A stretch of DNA of 64,000 nt from Lutjanus erythropterus (Eukaryota; Chordata; Actinopteri; Lutjaniformes; Lutjanidae). A program made the position numbers and the translations under genes. The DNA lies in NCBI GenBank assembly GCA_020091685.1, contig CM034600.1, positions 11,600,219 through 11,664,218 on the forward strand. The letters are read 5' to 3'. This document shows, in pieces, positions 61,201 to 64,000 of this stretch (positions are counted from its first letter, which is position 1; each line of letters begins with the position of its first letter). The notes under the pieces are model-generated. The model was not told the DNA's origin, searched no databases, and saw only the letters and a program-made list of their open reading frames with translations.

Positions 61201-61911
61201 ATTACTGTGTTTGCCAAAGGAGTCTGCTTGTTTTGGAGAGAGCGGGATTTATATAACGGTGGTTTCCCATTGGAAAACGCAGTCTGACAGCAGGGGAAAG
61301 TGGTGAAAATATACTAATTACAGGGACACATAACTGATATAATTTTTTTTTTTTTTTGGTTGGCTGAAATATGTTTTGCAGCTAACCCTGTCCACAGCAA
61401 TATAGTGCTTAGCTTCCTACACTGGTACTTCTGCTATGTCTCCTAACTGTTGGTAGTACACTGAGTGTACATGAATAAAACTATCCCTTTAAAGTGAGAA
61501 TTTAAGTTATTAAGAACCAACTCACTTTCTAATTCAGCAAAATCCACACCACATCATTTTTTTCTTTTTTTTTCCACGTTGCAGAAAAGAGAAAAGAGGG
61601 TGACTGCTAACTGGACTCTGCTGGTGAAGGGGCTCCTGATCAGAGAAAAACTTAAACAACGCTACGGCAAGAAGAACCAGGGACTGGCTCATGGCGAGGA
61701 GACTGGTGGGCTTTCTTCTGATGAGGAGGGTGCAGCTGAGGTTGGAAGTCCTGGAGCTAAGACGGCATCTGAGACTCTGGCCATGTCCTGGCCCCAGAAC
61801 AGACAAGCAGAGGAGGACGGAGGGAGCGTCAGCGGACTAAAGACGAAGACGACAACAAAACGGGAAAAGAGAGGACAAGAGAAACATTTGTTCCCCTTTG
61901 AGAAAGTGTGA
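46112..61911 (+). CDS. xpc: XPC, DNA-damage recognition factor of nucleotide excision repair (14 coding exons)
   Basis: XPC finds helix-distorting lesions in the nucleus, with RAD23 and centrin-2, and recruits TFIIH for global-genome excision repair. Exons: 46112-46226, 48676-49131, 49285-49381, 50927-51011, 51114-51271, 51452-51572, 51696-51785, 52481-53365, 54774-54934, 56839-56920, 58825-58956, 59187-59356, 60639-60732, 61585-61911. They join in frame to 2,973 nt, 990 aa (human XPC is 940). Landmarks by similarity: acidic TFIIH-binding motif DDWEEVEEL around W186; transglutaminase-homology domain split by a Lys/Glu-rich insert (about 375-570) and resuming at DEWLEVY (575); BHD1 from about 679 with [17 protein letters not shown]735 equivalent to human W690; BHD3 with F841 and F843, equivalent to the nucleotide-contacting F797 and F799; centrin-2 helix with W892, L895 and L899. 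The start has strong Kozak context (A at -3, G at +4). Exon boundaries were set by frame, GT-AG and similarity to remembered human XPC. I see no inactivating change. Confidence 0.97.
46385..46760. repeat. interspersed repeat in xpc intron 1
   Basis: CACGATATTAATTTTTTCAG, GATAATTACCTGCTTCTCAT, TAATGCACAGCTGAGTTTGT and GGCCCTGATATTTATTATAT are blocks I associate with a dispersed percomorph repeat. No coding potential. Confidence 0.45.
48118..48600 (-). pseudogene. degenerate Tc1/mariner-like transposase in xpc intron 1
   Basis: Read on the minus strand, the segment shows eroded but recognisable Tc1-type landmarks in order: WGCVSAHG, a [13 protein letters not shown] block (here with frame breaks) around the second catalytic Asp, and [17 protein letters not shown] carrying the final acidic residue. 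The low-coordinate terminus CCCCAGTTGCAAAAAAGTTA matches the end of a fish repeat family I recognise. Stops and indels show it is long dead. It is inverted relative to xpc. The other end is indistinct, near 48600. Confidence 0.8.
48676..49131 (+). CDS. xpc: xpc coding exon 2 with triplicated acidic motif
   Basis: Encodes residues 39-190 plus one base. A basic stretch and a SKYFQSPVK segment are followed by three tandem acidic units starting at residues 86, 115 and 146 (DSEDDFDM then M or V, then TSPPR). The DDDDWEEVE part of the conserved TFIIH p62-binding motif follows. The exon is phase 1 at both ends and the donor is GTAAGT. The antisense ORFs across it are shadows of the repetitive coding sequence. 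Confidence 0.93.
48816..49091 (+). repeat. xpc: three in-frame tandem coding repeats in xpc exon 2
   Basis: Units at 48816-48902, 48903-48995 and 48996-49091 (29, 31 and 32 codons) each open with an acidic core ending FDMM or FDMV, then TSPPR, a short VN-containing linker and a Lys/Glu tail. Units 2 and 3 are nearly identical at DNA level over their first 60 bases, suggesting recent duplication. A fourth partial unit ([13 protein letters not shown]) leads into the conserved motif. All units keep the reading frame. Confidence 0.92.
49285..49381 (+). CDS. xpc: xpc coding exon 3
   Basis: Completes the WEEVEEL motif and encodes [11 protein letters not shown] and then VEIEIETPE, which is identical to a block in human XPC. 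Phase 1 in, phase 2 out. Intron 2 before it is only 153 nt. An alternative AG two bases downstream would shift the frame and is not used. Confidence 0.93.
49853..50776. mobile_element. non-autonomous TTAA-flanked DNA element in xpc intron 3
   Basis: Bounded by TTAA on both sides, with 9-bp perfect terminal inverted repeats AGGGTAACT (49857) and AGTTACCCT (ending 50772). It is 924 bp including TTAA and has no transposase. The interior resembles a repeat I recognise from percomorph genomes. The TTAA flanks suggest piggyBac-type duplication, but the termini are not the classical piggyBac ones, so the superfamily is left open. Confidence 0.7.
50927..51011 (+). CDS. xpc: xpc coding exon 4
   Basis: Encodes the start of the transglutaminase-homology domain ([22 protein letters not shown]). 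Human XPC has a closely similar FETYLRRAMKRFNKG-DTHK block. Phase 2 in, phase 0 out, donor AAG|GTGAAA. Confidence 0.93.
51114..51271 (+). CDS. xpc: xpc coding exon 5
   Basis: Encodes [20 protein letters not shown] through LSGLLKW of the N-terminal lobe of the transglutaminase-homology domain. The family has lost the peptidase triad and uses the fold as a scaffold for DNA and RAD23 contact. Phase 0 in, phase 2 out; intron 4 is 102 nt. Confidence 0.94.
51452..51572 (+). CDS. xpc: xpc coding exon 6 (weak donor)
   Basis: Encodes [19 protein letters not shown] through NHQEMTH, residues 305-344. Homology requires the join CAT|CTG to exon 7 ([11 protein letters not shown]; human VHIFLLILRAL), so the donor is GTTGGT, a poor match to GTAAGT. 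A better-looking GTATTT lies five bases downstream but would shift the frame. Confidence 0.88.
51696..51785 (+). CDS. xpc: xpc coding exon 7
   Basis: Thirty codons, phase 0 at both ends, encoding [20 protein letters not shown] and then [10 protein letters not shown]. This is one of the most conserved XPC segments (human [17 protein letters not shown]). Donor AAG|GTACTG. Confidence 0.95.
52481..53365 (+). CDS. xpc: xpc coding exon 8, large low-complexity exon
   Basis: An 885-nt exon (residues 375-669), matching the single very large exon of vertebrate XPC genes. Residues 375-570 are Lys/Glu/Ser-rich and probably disordered, with a conserved VSYKEES block at 462-468. The folded domain resumes at DEWLEVY (575) and continues through [20 protein letters not shown] and YDPTWM to [11 protein letters not shown]. 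Phase 0 at both ends. The long minus-strand ORFs here reflect the AAG/GAG bias. Confidence 0.96.
54774..54934 (+). CDS. xpc: xpc coding exon 9 (BHD1)
   Basis: Encodes residues 670-722: [19 protein letters not shown], then [20 protein letters not shown] and EPVYSR. Nearly identical to human BHD1, the beta-hairpin domain that contacts undamaged duplex beside the lesion. Phase 2 out, donor CAG|GTCAGT. Confidence 0.96.
55745..55835. repeat. short interspersed repeat fragment in xpc intron 9
   Basis: CGCGTACCACTAGAAGGAGC, GTACCGCCAGTGGTACACCT and CACTGTTTGAGAATCTAGGC form a compact copy of a common fish repeat end. GTACCGCCAGTGGTAC is a near-perfect palindrome. Confidence 0.5.
56839..56920 (+). 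CDS. xpc: xpc coding exon 10 (BHD1-BHD2)
   Basis: Encodes [20 protein letters not shown] and LGEEPYK. W735 aligns with human W690, a residue mutated in xeroderma pigmentosum. The first base completes Arg723. Donor AAG|GTGAGA. Confidence 0.95.
58617..58692 (+). repeat. LINE 3' tail in xpc intron 10
   Basis: TTGACCAGGTCTCCATTGAA, then a CCTGGTTAAACAAAATAAAT tail, is the 3' end typical of a fish LINE family. It sits about 130 nt upstream of the exon 11 acceptor in the same orientation as xpc. 5' truncated. Confidence 0.65.
58825..58956 (+). CDS. xpc: xpc coding exon 11 (BHD2)
   Basis: Forty-four codons, residues 751-794, with [13 protein letters not shown] and [18 protein letters not shown]. 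These match human XPC almost residue for residue except for a one-residue shorter linker. Phase 0 at both ends. Confidence 0.96.
59187..59356 (+). CDS. xpc: xpc coding exon 12 (BHD3)
   Basis: Encodes residues 795-850, [12 protein letters not shown] through [13 protein letters not shown]841 and F843 correspond to human F797 and F799, which contact flipped-out nucleotides at the lesion. Phase 2 out, joining to complete Val851. Confidence 0.96.
60639..60732 (+). CDS. xpc: xpc coding exon 13
   Basis: Encodes [20 protein letters not shown] and [11 protein letters not shown], the end of BHD3 and the start of a charged helix. Acceptor CAAG|G is preceded by TG/T-rich sequence. Donor GAG|GTGTGT. Confidence 0.95.
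60847..61492. mobile_element. non-autonomous TTAA-flanked DNA element in xpc intron 13
   Basis: Perfect 11-bp terminal inverted repeats AGGGATAGTTT (60851) and AAACTATCCCT (ending 61488), flanked by TTAA on both sides; 646 bp in all. The interior matches a common percomorph repeat (segment with GTAGATGGCGGCCGGCA). No coding capacity. It fills most of the 852-nt intron, ending about 90 nt before the exon 14 acceptor. Confidence 0.75.
61585..61911 (+). CDS. xpc: xpc coding exon 14, C-terminus and stop
   Basis: Encodes residues 883-990 and TGA at 61909-61911. [20 protein letters not shown] is the centrin-2 binding helix, with W892, L895 and L899 at the positions of human W848, L851 and L855. 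GLSSDEE, SWPQNR and the terminal HLFPFEKV match the human tail (HLFPFEQL). No intron interrupts this exon, whereas I recall the human tail being split over two exons. Confidence 0.96.
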   Translation, partial: KREKRVTANWTLLVKGLLIREKLKQRYGKKNQGLAHGEETGGLSSDEEGAAEVGSPGAKTASETLAMSWPQNRQAEEDGGSVSGLKTKTTTKREKRGQEKHLFPFEKV

Positions 61912-62374
61912 TGTTGGAGATCCAAAACTACACCCAAGTTCAGTTAAATCAAGGTTGATAACACTCTGCTTTCAAAAAAGCACTCAGCTGACTGCTGCTG
62001 ATATTTACTGTGGAAGATGTTCACATACCTTGAAAGCAGGATAAAGTGAGCGTCGAGTGGAACAAATTTTAAATTGATTTTTGCAAGTTTTGTCAACACT
62101 GGAACTTTTGGCTGTAACACTAAAAGCAGGAGATGGAAAAAAAAGGAGAGGAGGAAGAAAAAAAGCAATCTCTGCAGATTGATCTGTTTCTTCCAGTGGT
62201 GATGATACATGCATTAAATGTGCTCTGTCTCCACCATCACAGTATGTGCTCCCATTAACTCAGATGCTGTATTGTTAGCTTTTTATATGAGAGCTGACTT
62301 GGAGAGACAAACTCAACGTGAATATGAGAACAGGGAAGTCTCCTTACAGTTTCTTATGTGTTAATGTGACATTA

Positions 62375-62715
62375 GAACTGCAACAATTAGTCAGCTCATA
62401 TATATATTAGTTGTCAACCATTACATTAATCACCACCTATTTTGATAACTGATTAATCATTTCAGTCATTTTTTAAAGAAAAATGTCCAAATTCTCAGAT
62501 TTCAGCTTCTCAAATGTGAATATCTTCTGATTTATTCAGCCCTCTAAGACAGTAAACTGAATATCATTAGGTTTTGGATAAAACAAGACATTTGTAAACA
62601 TTGGCTTGGGCTTTAGGAAATAGTGATCACCATTTTCTTTTTATGGACCAAACAACTAATTTACCGATCAAGAAAATGATTGACAGATTAATCATTAATT
62701 CAAATAATCAGCTAT
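62375..62715. repeat. interspersed repeat inside xpc 3' UTR
   Basis: Begins GAACTGCAACAATTAGTCAG and ends near ATTAATCATTAATTCAAATA, with internal blocks (GATTTCAGCTTCTCAAATGT and AAACTGAATATCATTAGGTT) from a widespread teleost element of the GCTGCAACTAA-terminus type. The two ends are imperfect complements rich in ATTAAT, so the mRNA could fold here. Confidence 0.6.
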
Positions 62716-63627
62716 AGGTGACATAAAGACACGCTGCTCGTCGTTTTACCCAGACTCCTCCAGTACACTCTTGCAAGTATTCAGTCTGTCTCTTCCAAAC
62801 CTCGACCAGTATGGCGCTGGTTCGAGCTGAGTGAGCATGGTTTCCATTTCAGTACAGCACAAAGAACATCAAGTACAGTTTATGCTTAATGTGGCTGGTA
62901 AACACTGATATCCCATGTACCAACGGCACTTCAAACAATACAAGCTAATAAACTTAGTTCCCCTGGCTTGTAGTAACTGAATGGAATTGAAAAAACTGCC
63001 AACACTTTTAAGCTGTGAAACGATGTCCATGAACAGCTACTGTTTCATTCACATTCACATCTTTATAAGCAGGTTTCCACAACCAGCCATTGTTACTGGC
63101 TGGACTGTTCACCATGTAACATGACGCTATAACAACAGAAACTTGTACTGATAACTGTTAAGTGAAAACTTTGTATCTCCTGCTTGTCACACCTTAGAGA
63201 AAGAGCACAAATAGCTATGTTTTTAGCTCTGCTACTGTGCTGTTTTGAGTCTATAAAACTGCTCTTGGGCTGTAGGATTTTCCTACAGAGAAAGATGTTA
63301 CCCTTCTCTTGAGGTTCAAACATGAAAATCTCTAAAATTGCTGTTGAGAGGTTGTTTCTTAGCTCACACACTCTTGGTTTCTCACAAATACTTCTCTTCC
63401 CTTTTTCTTTCTTTGTCTGTTAGGCTGTGACATCCCTGGAGGTTCACTTGTTTCTGCTGTATCCTGTATCACTTGTCACATTCAACGTCTTTGTCTCTTT
63501 CACAGTTATGTCACCATCTGACACCTTGTGTCTGTTCACGTGTTTGTACACAGCAGATGATAGCTGTATTTAAAATAGCAACCAGTTTTTGTATGAAAAA
63601 TATTTTTGTAACAAATGTTTAAATACC

Positions 63628-63633
63628 AATAAA
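63628..63633 (+). terminator. xpc: polyadenylation signal AATAAA, likely xpc
   Basis: Canonical AATAAA in ACCAATAAAAAGC, followed within 30-70 nt by T-rich sequence (for example TTTAAGTCTTTCTG). It is the best 3'-end signal downstream of the xpc stop. Confidence 0.6.
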
Positions 63634-63704
63634 AAGCAAAACAAGGAAAATGAATATTTAAGTCTTTCTGTTTGCTTCTGCTACATTTATTGGACTTTTT
63701 TAAA

Positions 63705-64000
63705 GAACCAATGTGTGGCAGCTAGCAGTGAGCTTGCTGATTGCAAGACCTCCCCTCACCCTCCTGTACCAAGCATGTAAGGGAACCTACATAGGCTGTG
63801 AAACTCACAAAAAATGCAAAGGTCTGTATCTAGAGTGTGTTTGGTTTGTCCATTCTGGTCTAATGTAGAAACATGGCAGCCTTCATGGAAGAGGACGCCT
63901 GCCCTCTATTAATGGTGATGAAAACACAACTGTTGTTATTTTCAGGTGAGAATACTCTATTAGAAACATATGTATGAATATTATATTCCATTCCTGTCAT
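63705..64000. repeat. interspersed repeat, second-half copy, cut by window end
   Basis: Blocks CCAAGCATGTAAGGGAACCT, GTATCTAGAGTGTGTTTGGT, TAGAAACATGGCAGCCTTCA and TTTTCAGGTGAGAATACTCT match the copies near 19560 and 34900. It lies just past the likely xpc polyadenylation site. Confidence 0.65.

Larger units (their letters stand above)
61912..63655 (+). other. xpc: xpc 3' UTR
   Basis: About 1.7 kb of non-coding, AT-rich sequence between the xpc stop and the first strong AATAAA, at 63628-63633. It contains an interspersed repeat (62375-62715). No convincing ORF was found on either strand. Earlier polyadenylation cannot be excluded. Confidence 0.55.

Overview
The window is vertebrate nuclear DNA, most likely from a percomorph teleost. 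Supporting signs are split genes with GT-AG introns, long (CA)n, (GA)n and (CTC)n microsatellites, Tc1-type transposon relics, LINE 3' tails and many interspersed repeats that I recognise from memory as common in ray-finned fish. No bacterial operon, CRISPR array or intact viral gene was seen.

Only one gene could be assembled with confidence: xpc, on the + strand, coding span 46112-61911. XPC is the DNA-damage sensor of global-genome nucleotide excision repair. Fourteen coding exons join without a frame break into a 990-residue protein. It has an acidic TFIIH-binding N-terminus, a split transglutaminase-homology domain, the BHD1-BHD2-BHD3 damage-binding module and a C-terminal centrin-2 helix. 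Upstream lies a TATA-less promoter with an overlapping ETS/CRE site and two short upstream ORFs. Downstream is a repeat-bearing 3' UTR ending near a polyadenylation signal at 63628.

Layout: 1-45850 has no recognisable protein gene. It holds microsatellites, a foldback element (281-720), Tc1 and LINE relics, ~150-bp fish tandem repeats (29790-30110 and 32178-32400), a small inverted-repeat element (27358-27799), a CpG-richer block at 38590-39350 that could be a promoter or 5' exon of an unidentified gene, and a PBX/MEIS-type site at 39503. 45850-63660 is xpc. Its introns carry a minus-strand Tc1-like transposase relic (intron 1) and two non-autonomous elements flanked by TTAA with AGGG-type termini (introns 3 and 13). 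63700-64000 is another copy of a repeat family also seen near 19560 and 34900.

The most interesting observation is in xpc exon 2. An acidic unit with an aromatic-x-x-hydrophobic core is repeated in tandem three times just before the conserved TFIIH-binding motif, and its spacing mimics that motif.
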